Source: Euglena gracilis
Taxonomy: Eukaryota > Euglenida > Euglenophyceae > Euglenales
Assembly: GCA_039621445.1 (NCBI GenBank)
Contig: CP154955.1
Span: forward strand, 1,984,899 to 2,048,898
Direction: 5' to 3'
Length of the DNA: 64,000 nt
A program made the position numbers and the translations under genes. Positions 20,792 to 32,443 of this stretch are shown here, piece by piece (within the stretch, counting starts at the first letter, position 1; every line of letters starts with the position of its first letter). Below the pieces are notes generated by a model, which was not told the origin of the DNA, did no database searches, and worked only from the letters and a program-made list of their open reading frames with translations.

Positions 20792-22227
20792 CAAGACTGG
20801 GCATTCAATTCGCTCGTGAAAATTTTCCATCGTGAAATTTATGGCCGGCCGTTGAAAATTTCACGCATTTTTTCAAAAATGTCACTCGTCCTTAGTATGG
20901 AAGACGTATTTCCTTCGTTGTCCCCATTGCACGGAATGAAGATTTGCGTTCCTCTCGTGCATGCGACGAGATTTTCATTTACTTTAAGGTGTTTCGGAAC
21001 ACTCGGGAACCTTCATCCAGCTTGAAATCCCAGTTTCTTCCGAAAAGTTTTTTCACCGAAAAAACCCTGCACCCGGGCTTCACGGGGGGGGGGGGGGGGC
21101 GGGACCCACCGCTCACCACGGCACTAAAAATTGGCGTCGCCAGGAACACGGAAAGCCCTGGTGGGGGAGGTTGGAACCCCCCAGGTTGAGGGGATTCCCG
21201 TACAGCCCTTCCTGACACTTGGGGGGGGGTGCCAGTTTTCAGAACACACTCCAAGAAGAAAACCCTTTTGACAAAATTTTCAGGAAGACAAAGGCAGGAA
21301 ACACATCAAAACCAAAACCAATGAAGAAAGTGCGCAATAAACAACAACAGAGTCCTGTGTTTTTTCTGCAAAACACCACAGGACCCTGACAACAGCTGCC
21401 AATACCTTCACATCTTCTTCTTCTTTTGTAACTTTTTTGACTAAAATTCACATTCTACACGTAGAACCTGTGAGTGGAAGAATCATACATGAAACACATG
21501 GATGACGAACAAATGGGACGGACAAAAACAACTTTGGCAAATCTGGCAAAATTCCAGAATGAAGCCACTTGTCCTAAAATTAAAAGCACACAATGCCAGG
21601 TGAAAACACTCCCAAAACACAGGTCAAAGACAGAGCTGCAGCAAGCGTTCTCTGTGAAATGGAAGCAAAAGTTCCTTCATGTAAACACCACCAGAAAACC
21701 AGATGGACTGCCAGAAATGATAGAAAAACAGAACGCACAGTAGAAGACCTGCCACACAAGAGGGTGGCACTCAAAATTGTCACCCAGCGGAGCGTATTTT
21801 GGAAAAAATGGCAAATTTTTGAAAGTGGTCAAGATGCACCAGAAAAGGCCAGGAGAACAATTCTTCAAAAGTCACCTTCAGGGGGCATACCTGCTTTGAT
21901 GTTCAATAAATACTGCATCAATATATTCCTTATCCTTCAAATAGTTGGATTCTGAGTTCCAAACAAAGAAAAACAACGAATTTCAAGGGGGAGAACACAC
22001 CAGTTATGCTCCCAATTAGGAAGTCCTTCCGTCCGCGATCGCCGCGAATGTTTAAAACACCTCTCTGAGTGTTGGCCACCATCATCAAGGCCGGAAATTT
22101 CGGAAGCAGTCGGGAGGGAGAAATGAAGTAGGATTCTCCCATTTTTTTCAATGAAAATATTGAAATTTTTGAAATTTTTGAAATTTTCTGAAAAAAAATA
22201 GAAAAACATGAAATTTGCCCAGTCTTG
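20792..22227. mobile_element. Element M, copy 2: complete hAT-like non-autonomous element (1436 bp)
   Basis: Left tip CAAGACTGGGCA (20792-20803) and right tip TGCCCAGTCTTG (22216-22227) are perfect 12-bp inverted repeats. The 8 bp outside are GGCGTGCT and GACGTGCT, matching at 7 of 8 positions, as expected of an aged hAT-type duplication. It interrupts the retrotransposon frame. Internal frames have no domain, and related copies at 9.2-11.3 kb and 11.6-12.7 kb do not preserve any, so it is probably non-coding. Confidence 0.85.
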
Positions 22228-23553
22228 GACGTGCTGCCTGCCGCAGCTAGTCGCTCCACCAAGCCTGATCGTGGTGTGTGGTGTCATCGGGACACAAGGA
22301 GTTGCTCCCGGCCCATTTCTGTACCGGTTCGAAGGCATCCCCAAGTCGTGTTTGCAGGCCGGACAAGAGTTTGGCCAGGCCATCGATGGGCGCTTGGGAG
22401 ATGTTGCCGAGGCCCAGGGAGGTGGGGGCATGGGCGACCCAGGCCAGTAACGCGCCCAGGTGGGAATGAAAGACAGATTCCATGGACAAACGAATGCCGA
22501 AACCGCCCAGGTGTAGGGGCATGGCCGTCTGCGCCCATTGGGTATCAGAAATGGAACAGTCCACTATCTGTTGAAAGGTGGCTCGCAGGCTTGCGTCGGC
22601 CCGTGCTAACAGATCCAAGAACGGGAGGCAATTTGCACTGCGCAAAAGGGAGCTGAATTTGCAGGCATCGAAGCAGAAGCACAGCAATGGCAGTTGCACC
22701 TGTGGGTTACGTACGGAGCCCAACAAGAAGGTGGCCTGCTCATGCTTCGAGATACTGCTCTCGAGTTGCTGCCGTACGAAGGCTGCGGATGTGGGATGAT
22801 GTACAGGCACTCCCAATACATAAACCCCGGAATCGGGGGTCGCAGGACAGAGCCGCCTGGGAGGGATGACAGGTGACGAGCCCCAGGTCCCCCCCATACG
22901 GTGGTTTTTGCCAAATTCAGAGTGCAGCCCAGGCGATTAAGGCCGGTTCGGAGGTGTGCCAGTGCGCGGGCGGCCGTGGGGACATCAGCGAGAATGGAGC
23001 CGTCATCTAGGTACCAGAAAGCATTCTGGCGTCCCAGTGCGTCCAAGAGGACGTCATGGATGGCCAATGCGAATAACAAAGGCACCAGAGGGGCACCTTG
23101 CTGTCCACCCTATGTGCTCCAGATTTCGTTGTCCCCCACGAACAGCCGGGAAGGCTGCAGAGAGAGGCGACACCAATGCAGGAGATGTGGCGCCCTCCGT
23201 TTAACCGCCTCCATAATATCTGCCCGTTTAACAGAATTGAAGGCGGTGCGGATATCTACCTGCAGTAGCACCCAATCCGGGTTATCCCGATAATTTCGAA
23301 TGAGGTGCCGTAGTGAGATACCAATTTGCTTGCAGGCGTGTTTACCACCGAAGGCAGACTGCAACGGCCGCAAGCAGTTACCCACTTGCTCGGTCTCGGG
23401 GAGGGACAAAAGACACTTCTCGACCACCCTCCGGAGGGTTTCTCCCACGGCAACCGGCCTTACGCCGTCATCTTTCTTGCGCAGCGGGAACAAGTTGGCC
23501 GAGCAAAGCCACTCCGCAGCCGTGGGGTGGAGGGACCCTTGGGTGCAGTGTTC
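22228..23553 (-). pseudogene. Retrotransposon reverse transcriptase core
   Basis: Reading down from 23553: WLCSANLFPLRKKDDGVRPV, then SAFGGKHACKQIGISLRH. Next is VDIRTAFNSVKRADI (motif A, with the first catalytic Asp), GGQQGAPLVPLLFALAIH (motif B), and FWYLDDGSI (motif C, the YxDD box). NLAKTTVWGG follows, then a thumb-like region. Defects are an in-frame TAG at 23110-23112 just before motif B, a frameshift near 22870-22890, and another TAG at 22247-22249. The catalytic motifs are intact, but the frame is not. Confidence 0.9.
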
Positions 23554-24556
23554 CTAGCAAAGGCTGTAATCTTTCACGTAAGTAATTTTCATGAAATTTC
23601 ACGGCTTTTGTAAGTAATTTCGTGGACCATGAAAAGTTCGTTTTTCATTCACTATTAATATTGCCGTCCGGCGAAAACCGAACTGCTTCATCACCCGTCA
23701 TATGGTAGCCCGAACGGTTAGGTTCCGAAAGGATGCACTACTGTGCAGACTGTTGATGCCCACGGAGGAAAACGAAAACGCGTTGCGTTAAGCGAACTTG
23801 CTGTTTGCCCCACCGAGTTTTGGGTTGTGTCCCAAAAAAAGGACCAAGAAAACGTTTGGAATCCCATGACGACAGAAAAAATGCCTCAGTTTCTGAGTTT
23901 TGGGCTGGCGAACACAACCAAAAGGACGGAAAAAACCTTGAATTTCTGTGCTTGATAGTTGGTGGTCATGCCACCGGTGGTCATGCCACTGGCATAAAAG
24001 AAGGGAAAGGGGGGGGGCGGAAGACCGCCTCACAGGCGCAGCCGCGGCCCGTTGTAGGCAACAGGGGTTTTTTTTAAGACGGGGGGGATGGAGGGGGGTG
24101 GCCCGGGGCACCAAACAATTTTTTCCCGAAAATGGCCATGAAATATACAAAAATAGCCCCCTTTTCACACCCTTTTGGAGCCAAAAAAAGGAAACCCACC
24201 CTCCAGCCGCAATCCCCACCCCCACCAGGGGTGCGTGGCCCAACACCAAAAAAACCCCTGCCTTGCCACAAACACCTCGCGGAACATGGGGGGGGGGAGG
24301 ACGTCGTCGACAAATAATTCTGACTAATACAAAACACATTGGTCGGCTTCTTTTTAAGACCCCCCGGGGGGGGTCCCCCCCCGAAAATCGGGCCCGTCAA
24401 AGGCAATTTTCAAAAAAGTTTCCGAGCCTCCAGGGGGGCTCCGGACTTGAAAGAAGACTGCCCCCGACTCACAAGAAAAAGTACACAGGGCCGTACTCGG
24501 CACGTGACTCCATGGGCGAGGTTCAGCTTTGGGCGGTTGTTCACGTGGGGGTACAG

Positions 24557-24664
24557 CCAGGCTGTTTTTTTTACCAAACCTGGGGGGGGGGACATTTTTC
24601 GGTCCCCGGCAGCCACCCCCCCCCCCCCCGGGTGCAGTCGGCACCCGACTAAAACACAGCCTGG
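24557..24664. mobile_element. Type J small element, copy 1
   Basis: The tips are CCAGGCTGTTTTTTTTACC and, read inward from the right, CCAGGCTGTGTTTTAGTCGG. The sequence between is G/C runs. A longer copy at 34530-34840 has the same two tips in the opposite order. Non-coding. Confidence 0.6.
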
Positions 24665-24849
24665 GTCCAGCAGGTAGCTAGCTGGCTGCTGCCCACGGGC
24701 GGAAGAAGAGGGGGTCCCGCAGGGGGGGCACTCCACTTTTTGAAAAAAACCAGTCAGTCACTTTTTTTGGGAGGCAAGGGACAGTGCTTAAAAAATTGTC
24801 TGCCCGCAGGTCGGCAGCCGCGGCAACTTGCCGCGCCTGCTTTGCTTGT

Positions 24850-27003
24850 AGGTCACCTTGTAGCATCTCCAAACTGCCGCGCAGCACCCCCAGAGCCGCT
24901 TCTGGTTCTGATTTTAAAAAAACACGGTGGACCAGAAAAAACCCTGATTTGTATGTACTTGTGGATGGCGAACCCGGTAGTCGTCTGCCGGGACTCCAGA
25001 CTGTGGAGGAAGGCCGATACGTGGCCCAGGGTCTGCGCCATGCCCTGGAACTCCATCCAGACACCGGGAGCCCAAATCCAGCCCATCTGACGGAAGTCGT
25101 CATTGGCCCAGGACTCTCTGCGTAACTTCAGCATCGTCAGCTCGATGGGCTTCCCGTTGGCGATCAGGGACCGAAGACACTCTGCTCTAGATGCCCATCT
25201 CGTTGCCACCGGCTGATGGAGCATCGTGAACCGCTTCTGTCTGAGACAGACCCCTTTTTCTTGCAAATCTGATTTTTAAACAAAATGCAGACATAGAGTT
25301 GTCCAAACTCCCCCTTTCTGTGAATGACCAACCTGCGTTTTTCTTACGATGGGTTGGGTTTTTCTGTGAGTGACCAAAGACCAATTCTTGACAAATTTTT
25401 AAACGAAATGCAGCCATACAGTTGTCCGAAGTCTCTCCCCCTTTCTGTGAATGACCAACCTGCATGGGATCTTAAAAAAAAAGCCTGCTCCAGCTGGCCG
25501 GGCGTTGTTCAATTTGTAGACCTCCTCGCGATACGTTGCCTGCGCGTAGTGCGCATTTCTCAGCAAGGACTCGATGCTCATCGCCTTGGACATCATATCA
25601 GGCCAGACGCTGTCCCTTTGAGGCCCACGTTGGCCAAGGGACACACCAGAACCAGGGCTGAACATCAGAGTGGGGGGACCCAACCTCACACACAGACCAT
25701 TAACACTGTGTGTCTTTAATGAAACAGCGCCGGCCTGGTTCAGGTCCTTCATCAGCAACTCTGCGGAGTGCGCCAGGCAGTTCTGCTTGATGAAAGCGAA
25801 CAGGGTCCAGCTGGCCATGAACCGCAACCAAAATGCCTGGCCGCTTTAGGAGGCGTGAAACCGTGGACTGCACCCGACGGTTTTAGTTACTTTAGACCCC
25901 AAACTCCTCGAACACGGGAACAAATACCAAAATACACGAACAAATTCCACAGACACCACCATTCCACAGACACCACCAGTGTGCCCCCATTTGTGCATGG
26001 TTCAGCCCTGGACGGCAGCCGGTCAGCACCCGCCTGAACGTTTGCCCCGTTGTCTGCCAGGACTGCCACGATTTTGGCACCTGTGCTGTTGGCAATCTCA
26101 GTTGCCGCCAAGAGTGCACAGGAGCCACGCCGCCTCAAAAACAATGCCGAAGGTTTGACTGCACCCCTGATCATGGCGGCTTGGATCCAGTCATGAATGT
26201 TTTCTGCAGTCTGGCGCACGTCTTGCTGGTCCACCGTCCACAGCCACACGTTTTCTGGCTGCCAATGGAAATGTGTTCGACGTGGTTTGCATCCTATGAA
26301 ATGTAGCATGTGGTCGATGCGTTGTACACCAAAACCCGTGGCAGGCTGCAGGAGAAATTGTCCAAGGTGGGCTGGGGTCCGTGGGAATCTGCACAGCCAT
26401 TTGAAAACGAAAATGAAATGATAAGCCTGGTTCAGCCGACGCTCCAATGTGTGGCGGGACGGTGGAACAAAATCCCCTCTGAGCGCCTTCACAAACTCCT
26501 TCCACTGCGGAGTGTCGGGACACATTTCCATTTGCCCGCAAGCTTTTGGGAGAAAGGGAAACGTGTGTGAGGCTGTTGAACGGAATGCCGCTGCTCGCCT
26601 GCCACATTGACAGCAACTCCTCCGCCCGCACCTGCATGTGGCTGGGGAACCTTCGGTCCGCCACTCTGTCCAAGGTAAGCTGCTGCTGGTCAGCGTTTGC
26701 TTCACCTGAGCAGGCCGCAGGAAGCACCTGGGCTTGCGCGCCAAGCAACAGCTGGCGTTTGTGCCTCCTGTCGTAGTGCTCTTTGCACCGAGTGGCGTTC
26801 GCTGCCACTGTCCAACCACAGTGTCTGCACTTCACTGTCTTCACCTTTCCGTCTACATCTGTACGAATTGGCTGGTACTGTTGCCATAGTACGGCGGACA
26901 CGGGCACGGGCATCTCCCTGAAGAGAAGTACCAAGGTAGGAGAAGGGGAGGAAAGTAGGACTCGCCGTTGGTCGCGAGACAATGGAAACTTTTTACTTTT
27001 CAA
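24850..27003 (-). pseudogene. hAT-family transposase with BED zinc finger (broken)
   Basis: From the 27003 start: residues 48-80 hold CRHCGWTVAANATRCKEHYD followed by RRH, a BED-type CX2C...H finger for DNA binding. Next come GDFVPPSRHTLERRLNQAY and, further on, IVAVLADNGANVQAG (the DNA..N motif around a catalytic Asp). NCLAHSAELLMKDL (the CxxH...LL.KD motif) and PVATRWASRAECLRSLI (the TRW motif of the C-terminal half) follow. This order is diagnostic of hAT. Frames shift near 26560 and 26040, a ~220-bp insertion splits it at 25265-25490, and the C-terminal dimerisation region is not found. Confidence 0.85.
25267..25490. mobile_element. ~220-bp insertion in the hAT gene, internally duplicated
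   Basis: Separates EEVYKLNNARPAGA from the block ending in the TRW motif. It contains two copies of a ~65-bp sequence (about 25268-25335 and 25390-25462) with AATGCAGCCATACAGTTGTC and TTTCTGTGAATGACCAACCT. Its right end is CTTAAAAAAAAAGCCTG, the type K tip. Confidence 0.6.
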
Positions 27004-27083
27004 TTTTCTGAGATTTCATGAAAATATGGAAAAATGCAAGAAAACCGTGCAAATTTCACTTTACTGAAATTTCAGGCCTTTTG

Positions 27084-27395
27084 AAAAGTTTTGGCCATTG
27101 CTAAGTGTTCCACCAGGTCGTCCAGAGCCTGAAGCAGCCGGAGGGGACTCCCACTGTCCCCATCCCGAAGCAGCTCAGCCAGATACACGGGTCGCAAACC
27201 AGAGGGTCCTGGGGCACTTCCACGGGGGAACCCCAAGACGATTTTCCGAATGGCTGCCAAGCGCTCCTCCACCGCAGTATTGGCGTAGCAGTCGCCATGT
27301 GTGGACGCCAGTTGTTGATCGGCATCGGTCCAAGGGAAACCAACGCCAGTGGGATGCAGATCCCGTTTGGCAGCCAGGACCTCCTCGGACCATGG
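27084..27395 (-). pseudogene. Retrotransposon reverse transcriptase, N-terminal block
   Basis: Reads on the minus strand through KRDLHPTGVGFPWTDADQQL, NTAVEERLAAIRKIVLGF and RGSAPGPSGLRPVYL. The last is the well-conserved entry to the fingers of this RT group. It ends at LVEHLAMAKTF where the hAT element begins. Upstream of 27395 the sequence becomes GGCCC-rich satellite, so the 5' part of the element is missing. Confidence 0.85.
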
Positions 27396-27404
27396 ATCAC
27401 GGCC

Positions 27405-28640
27405 GGCGGCCAGGTCCGGCCCGCCCGGCCGGCGGCCCTGCGGCCCGGCCCGGCCGGCGGCCCGGCAGCCTGGCGCTCATTTTCGGTTCAAAAACACTTT
27501 TTCCAGGTCCGGGAGGTCCAAAAACATCGTTTTGGGCAAAAAAAAATTCGATTTTTCGACTTTTTTACCCGAAAATGACCCAAAATCCATTGGTTTCGGG
27601 CCAAAAACGGGGGTCCGGGGATCAAAAAACGGTCATTTTGGGCCAAAAAAAAATACATTTTTAGGGTCCGGGAGGTCAAAAAACATGGTTTTGGGCAAAA
27701 CAAAAAAAATTCGAATTTTTTCGACTTTTTGACCCGAAAATGGTTAAGTCCATCGGCCAGGGGGGGGCGGGCCCCCCACCCAGTGGGGGCATGGCGGCCC
27801 GGCGGCCCGGTGGCCCGGCCGGCGCTCATTTTCGGTTCAAAAACGCTTTTTCCAGGTCCGGGAGGTCCAAAAACATCGTTTTGGGCAAAAAAATTTTCCA
27901 ATTTTTTTTTACCCGAAAATGACCCAAAATCCATTGGTTTCGGGCCAAAAACGGGGGTCCGGGATCAAAAAACGCTCATTTTCGGCCGAAATACACATTT
28001 TTAGGGTCCGGGAGGTTCAAAAAAAATGGTTTTGGGCAAAAAATTTTGGATTTTTTTCGACTTTTTGACCCAAAAATGGTTAAGTCCACCGGCCAGGGGC
28101 GGGCCCCAGCCAGGGCGGGGGGTCCGGGTCGGAAAATTTTTTTTTTGCTCAAAAACACTTTTTTTGATGTTCTAAAGTGAAAAAAAGTGTTTTTGAGCAA
28201 AAAAATTTTTTCAAAAAATTTGGTCCCGACCTGCCTCCCGACCCCAACTCGCCCAGCCGCCCTCACAGCGCTCGCTGGGGTCCCCGAATACCCAAAACTG
28301 GCCCAAAATCGCACAACCAGACCCCGGGTACCCCAAAAAGCGGTCAAACCCCTCCCCTAAACCTCATGATTGACCCCCTGGTTTGGGTCCTAACTACTCG
28401 TCTAGCCCGAGATACGGCCAAATTACGGTTTCGGGCCCCAAACAGGCCCGAAATGGCCAAAATGGGCAAAACTGGCCCAAAACCCCAAAACGGCCGTATC
28501 TCGGGCTAGGCGAGGAGTTGGCCCAAACCGTACATACCGATCGATCGGGCGTCCCAAAGTTGTGGAATGATGTCCTCTTTACTTTTTCGCAACTCCGCAG
28601 CGTTTTCGAGATATTTTGAATTTTTCGATTTTTTGACCCC
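27405..28640 (+). repeat. GGCCC-rich leader and satellite monomers, third locus
   Basis: GGCCCGGCC-type sequence (27405-27475, 27790-27825) followed by monomers related to the 163-bp unit (CGCTCATTTTCGGTTCAAAA, GGTCCGGGAGGTCCAAAAAC), then a ~40-bp inverted repeat around 28135-28210. A diverged ~215-bp-type unit with CCGTATCTCGGGCTAGGCGA (28380-28640) closes it. The order is the same as in the composite at 16434. Confidence 0.75.
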
Positions 28641-28734
28641 AAAATGACCCTGAAATTTCCCCGAAAAAAAAAACGGTAGACAACTTTTTTGCTCGGGCCA
28701 TATCTCCGGACTGGCGGGGAGTTGCGGGTAACCT

Positions 28735-28890
28735 AAGGGCCCGCCGGGCCGCCAGCTGGGCCAGGCCGCCGGGCCGGGCCGGGCCGGGCCGGGCCGATGT
28801 TCCGCTGGCAGGCCGGGCCGGGCCGGGGAGGTCTCCCAAAGAGCTCAGCTCTACGTCACAAATACACCCTGGTCGCTGAGCTCTTCTCGA
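28735..28890 (-). repeat. GGGCCGGGCC run and GAGCTCAGC end sequence
   Basis: A GGGCCGGGCC run (28760-28800) is followed by GGTCTCCCAAAGAGCTCAGC and GGTCGCTGAGCTCTTCTCGA. These are the reverse complement of the sequence after composite copy 2 (32432-32482). This is therefore an inverted end of the same repeat family. Confidence 0.7.
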
Positions 28891-29094
28891 GAAACATACA
28901 TTATTTCCGGAAATGATCGGTCTGACGAAATGTACCCCTGGAGGCCCTCTATCACCCCCCATTCGCCGTTTTGGCTGCACAGTTGCAGACACTCCTCGCC
29001 CGTGTTCCGGCGGCGTGCTTTTGTGGCGGCGATTTTTGGGGTGTTTTTTTGGGGGCCGTTTTTTTGTCAAAAAAAATTGATCCCCTCCCCCCCT

Positions 29095-29200
29095 ATATAT
29101 CCCCCTGGGGGGGGTCCAGCCAGCAGCTCGTTTCCAGCCAGCAGCTCGTCGTTTCCAGCCAGCAGCCTTTTTGCCAGCCAGAGGCTCTCTGAACAGCATG
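29095..29200 (+). repeat. CCAGCCAGCAGC repeat
   Basis: Three spaced CCAGCCAGCAGCTCGTTTCC-like units after a C/G run, ending TTTTTGCCAGCCAGAGG. The same phrase occurs at 60240-60290 and 60612-60670 and in part at 54925-54970, each next to C/G runs. Confidence 0.75.
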
Positions 29201-29399
29201 GTAACCCGCGTCGTCCACAATGCTGCATCCCAGCTCGTTATTGAACCGATCTCATGTTTGGCTGAAAGCCATCCCGGACGGCCCTCCCCCCCCGTTCAAT
29301 TCAGGTGCCGTCCCACAATTGTCACAGACAGGGTATTTCTTAAAGGTCCCGCGGGGGGGGGGGCAGATGTCGGCAACGGGTTCCAACTTCATCCACTTT

Positions 29400-31003
29400 A
29401 ATATTTTGGGGGGTTTCTGCTGTATACATCCTCCGAACCGGCGCCTGCCCCTCATTTCGGCTGAGCAGTGTTTGGTAATCTCCGCTTCCTCTTTTGTTTC
29501 TATCCTCCTGAGACTCCTTTTTGGGTCATTTTGAGTTCGTTCATTTGGGTCATTTTGATCATTTTGGTTGGGGTTCTACTGGGCAGTGACAATTTTTTTC
29601 CGCTTTTTTTGTGTACTTTTCGCCAATTTCGACTTTCGACTGAAAAAACTATGCCCCTCCCCTTTCAGCTCATTTCGGCCTCTTGTAGAATGGATCACTC
29701 CAAACCAAAACGCCGGCAAAAACGGCCGAAATACAGCCTCTTCCAAAAAAAAGCTAAACATTTGGGTGGGGGGCGGACGAAGCGTTTTCCCGCTTCCTCC
29801 TCTGCTTCAAATCTCCAAAAACTTTTGGGCAACTCACACCGCCACAGACTGCAACTTCAGAAGAGTGGTGCAGCTTTGAGATGGGCACTTCCTGCAATCC
29901 ATAAGGGGAGCCAACCATCGTTACACAACCCAACAAGGGAACCCAAACCGCTGCACACACCCGCAAAAACAAACAAACTTGCACCTTCCCTCTCTGGCCC
30001 AGCATAAGAATGCTCATATCTCAAAAGGCTACCTGGTTCCAACAGCCTTTGCCACATTCCCCGACAGCAACCAGCCACCACCCTGCATGTAGCATGGGAA
30101 AGGCGCCCCCGACCCGCTTGGTGGATCAAATGAAAACACCACAAACAAAAGTGAATTTGAAAGAACAGCGTTCCTTGATACAGCAATTTTCGAACTCCGA
30201 TCAACAGCGCAATCCCCAACTGTGAAGCAGACGCAGGATGGCAGCAAACGTTGAAAATTCCAGCCCACCGGTCTTCCAACAACAAATCGAAAATGGGAGG
30301 TGCTACTTTTTTCGAGCAATGCACCATGGTTTCATCCCAAAAATGGTACCCTGCAAGATGCCAATGTTAAAAATGCCATCGTCGACAAATCGGAGGGGGT
30401 CAACAACACGCTTTGTCAACGCCACAGTACATGGAAACGGAAAACACCAAAGCAGAAATGTCCCTTTGGCATGGGGGAAAAAGATTCAGGATTTAGAATG
30501 TGTAACTTTTTTTGGAATAATGATGAAATGAATGCAAAAAAATCCAGCAAAAAGAAAATTCACTTTCTTTTTGCTGTTGCATTTTTTGCACATGTTCACG
30601 AAAAAGGCCAAAGTTTTTCGAAGGGTGCATAGGGGGAATGAAAATCTTTCTCAGGTGTTCTGGCAGGTTGGCCACATCCACCCTCTAAAACACCGCCTGG
30701 CACCGGGGCATAGAATGCAATTACATGAGACGATTTCTTTGACCAACTTGGATATGCTGCTCAAACACCTCCACTTCATGCACACTGTATTTTCACTCTC
30801 CTCTGGCCTCAGAAGCCACCACTATTTAAACTTCAAAGAATTAATTCTGGACACAGGATCAGGGTTTTTGTGCACCACTTCCTGAAAGTCAAACTGGGGG
30901 GAGCAAACTCGGCGCGATGTTTTGGAGGGCCAAAACACAGAATTTGGCCGTTCTTTAGGTTTCACACTTTCAGGTTTCGTCATGCAGGACGACTTAATTA
31001 CAT
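29400..31003. other. No recognisable gene
   Basis: Less repetitive sequence with several medium frames on both strands. None has a domain, a consistent splice pattern or a repeated homologue in the window. Short T/A runs are frequent. Confidence 0.4.
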
Positions 31004-32443
31004 AACCAGGGTTTGAATAGTGCTCAACCCATTGAATTGGGTCAAAACCGGGTCAAAAAAGTCGAAAAAAATCTAATTTTTTTTTGCCCGGAAGGATGTT
31101 TTTTTGGCCCCCCGGACCCAGAAAAACTGTTTTTGAGCCGAAAATGAGCGTTTTTCGACCCTCCCGTTTTGGGCCGCCAACCCATTGACTTTGGGTCAAA
31201 ACCGGGTCAAAAAAGTCGAAAAAAATCCAAATTCTTTTTGCCCGAAACGATGTTTTTTGGCTTCCTGGACCCGGAAAAACTGAGCGTTTAGCCCGTTTTG
31301 GGCCCCCATCATCGAAAAACGCTCATTTTCGGTCAGAAACAGTTTCAGGAAGCCAAAAAAACATCGTTTTGGGCAAATTTCGTTTTTTTTCGACTTTTTT
31401 GACCCGGTTTTGACCCAAAGTCAATGGGTTGGTGGCCCAAAACGGGGCGCTGGCGTCCGGGAGGAGGCCAAAAAACATCGTTTCGGACAAAAAAAAATTT
31501 CGGTTTTTTTTTCGACTTTTTTGGCCGAGAAACAGTTTAGTCGGACAGTGGAAAAAGTACAAAATGGCCCAAATTGGCCGAAAACCGGCCGTATCTCGGG
31601 CTAGGCGGTGAGTTGCGGGGAAACCAAAATCCCAGATAGAGCGTTCCAAGGGCTTCAATTTAGGTCTCCGGACATTTCCTTTGATTTTGCACCATTTTCG
31701 AGAAATTTTGAAAACATTGATTTTTTGACCCCCCCACCCCCCGAAAATGGCTAAGTCGAACAGTGGGAAAAGTGTACCGAACGGCCATCCGGGCCGAAAA
31801 CGGCCATATCTCAAGCTGGGCGGGGAGTTGCAGGGAAATCAAAATACCAGCAGATGGGGCGTTCCAAGGGCTTCAATTTAGGTCTCCGGACATTTCCTTT
31901 GATTTGGAGATATTTTGAAAATTGACATTTTTTATGTGCCTGCATTTTTATGTGCCGTTAGTGCGACCGTCGTCATCCGTGTCGACATCAGGACCCTGCA
32001 TTTTGAATTGATGAGCTCAGCTGCAACTGGTGCCCCCCAAAAAAGGGTGGCCCACCCAATGGTGGTGAAGATCATGCCACTGCTTCTGCCCCCCCCCCTG
32101 GGGGGGAGTCACTCTGGCCACTCGAGCCGAAATGGCAGAGTCCAAAGGGGGGGGGGGGCTTAGCCAGGGGGGGCGGGCCGATCCTACCCAGTTTGGACCC
32201 CTTCGCGCGTGAATAACTCGGGCCTGGCGGGGAGTTGGGGGTCAAACCCAAGTGATTCGGAAACGAGAAATTGAAACTCGCGACTGAGAAAAAAAATTCC
32301 GCGAACCGGGCCGGGATCATGGTGATAACCCGTCGGTTCTCCTGGTGGCCCCGACCCGGGGGGGGGGGGGGGGGGGGGTCGAGGGGGGGGGTTCGCCAGG
32401 GGTAAGCTTCGCTCTTACCCTAAAGGGATAAGAGCTCAGCGAC
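31004..32443 (+). repeat. Composite satellite block, copy 2
   Basis: Starts AACCAGGGTTTGAATAGTGC as copy 1 does. 31020-31300 holds 163-bp monomers in reverse orientation, and 31310-31490 in forward orientation. Then come two ~215-bp units (31530-31735, 31745-31930), a ~200-bp unique insert, and the same tail (AGTTTGGACCCCTTCGCGCG) and end (GGTAAGCTTCGCTCTTACCC, GAGCTCAGCGAC). Confidence 0.75.

Larger units (their letters stand above)
23558..27083 (-). mobile_element. hAT transposon inserted in the retrotransposon (boundaries approximate)
   Basis: It splits the reverse transcriptase between the GSAPGPSGLRP block and the LRKKDDGVRP block. The left edge reads CAAAGGCTGTAATCTTTCAC. The right edge read inward is CAAAAGGCCTGAAATTTCAG. 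These are imperfect inverted ends, with TGAAATTTCA-type subterminal words. No matching 8-bp flanks are evident, so the exact ends could shift by several bases. It carries its own later insertions in the 24.0-25.5 kb part. Confidence 0.65.
20180..27400 (-). mobile_element. Non-LTR retrotransposon with two nested transposons
   Basis: Three minus-strand coding blocks, 27084-27395, 22228-23553 and 20185-20791, read in that order as one reverse transcriptase protein. They are separated by an inserted hAT-like element (about 23558-27083) and by element M2 (20792-22227). The 5' side stops at GGCCC-rich satellite near 27400 and the 3' side at a G-run element near 20185. The copy is therefore truncated or overwritten at both ends and cannot be active. 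Confidence 0.85.
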
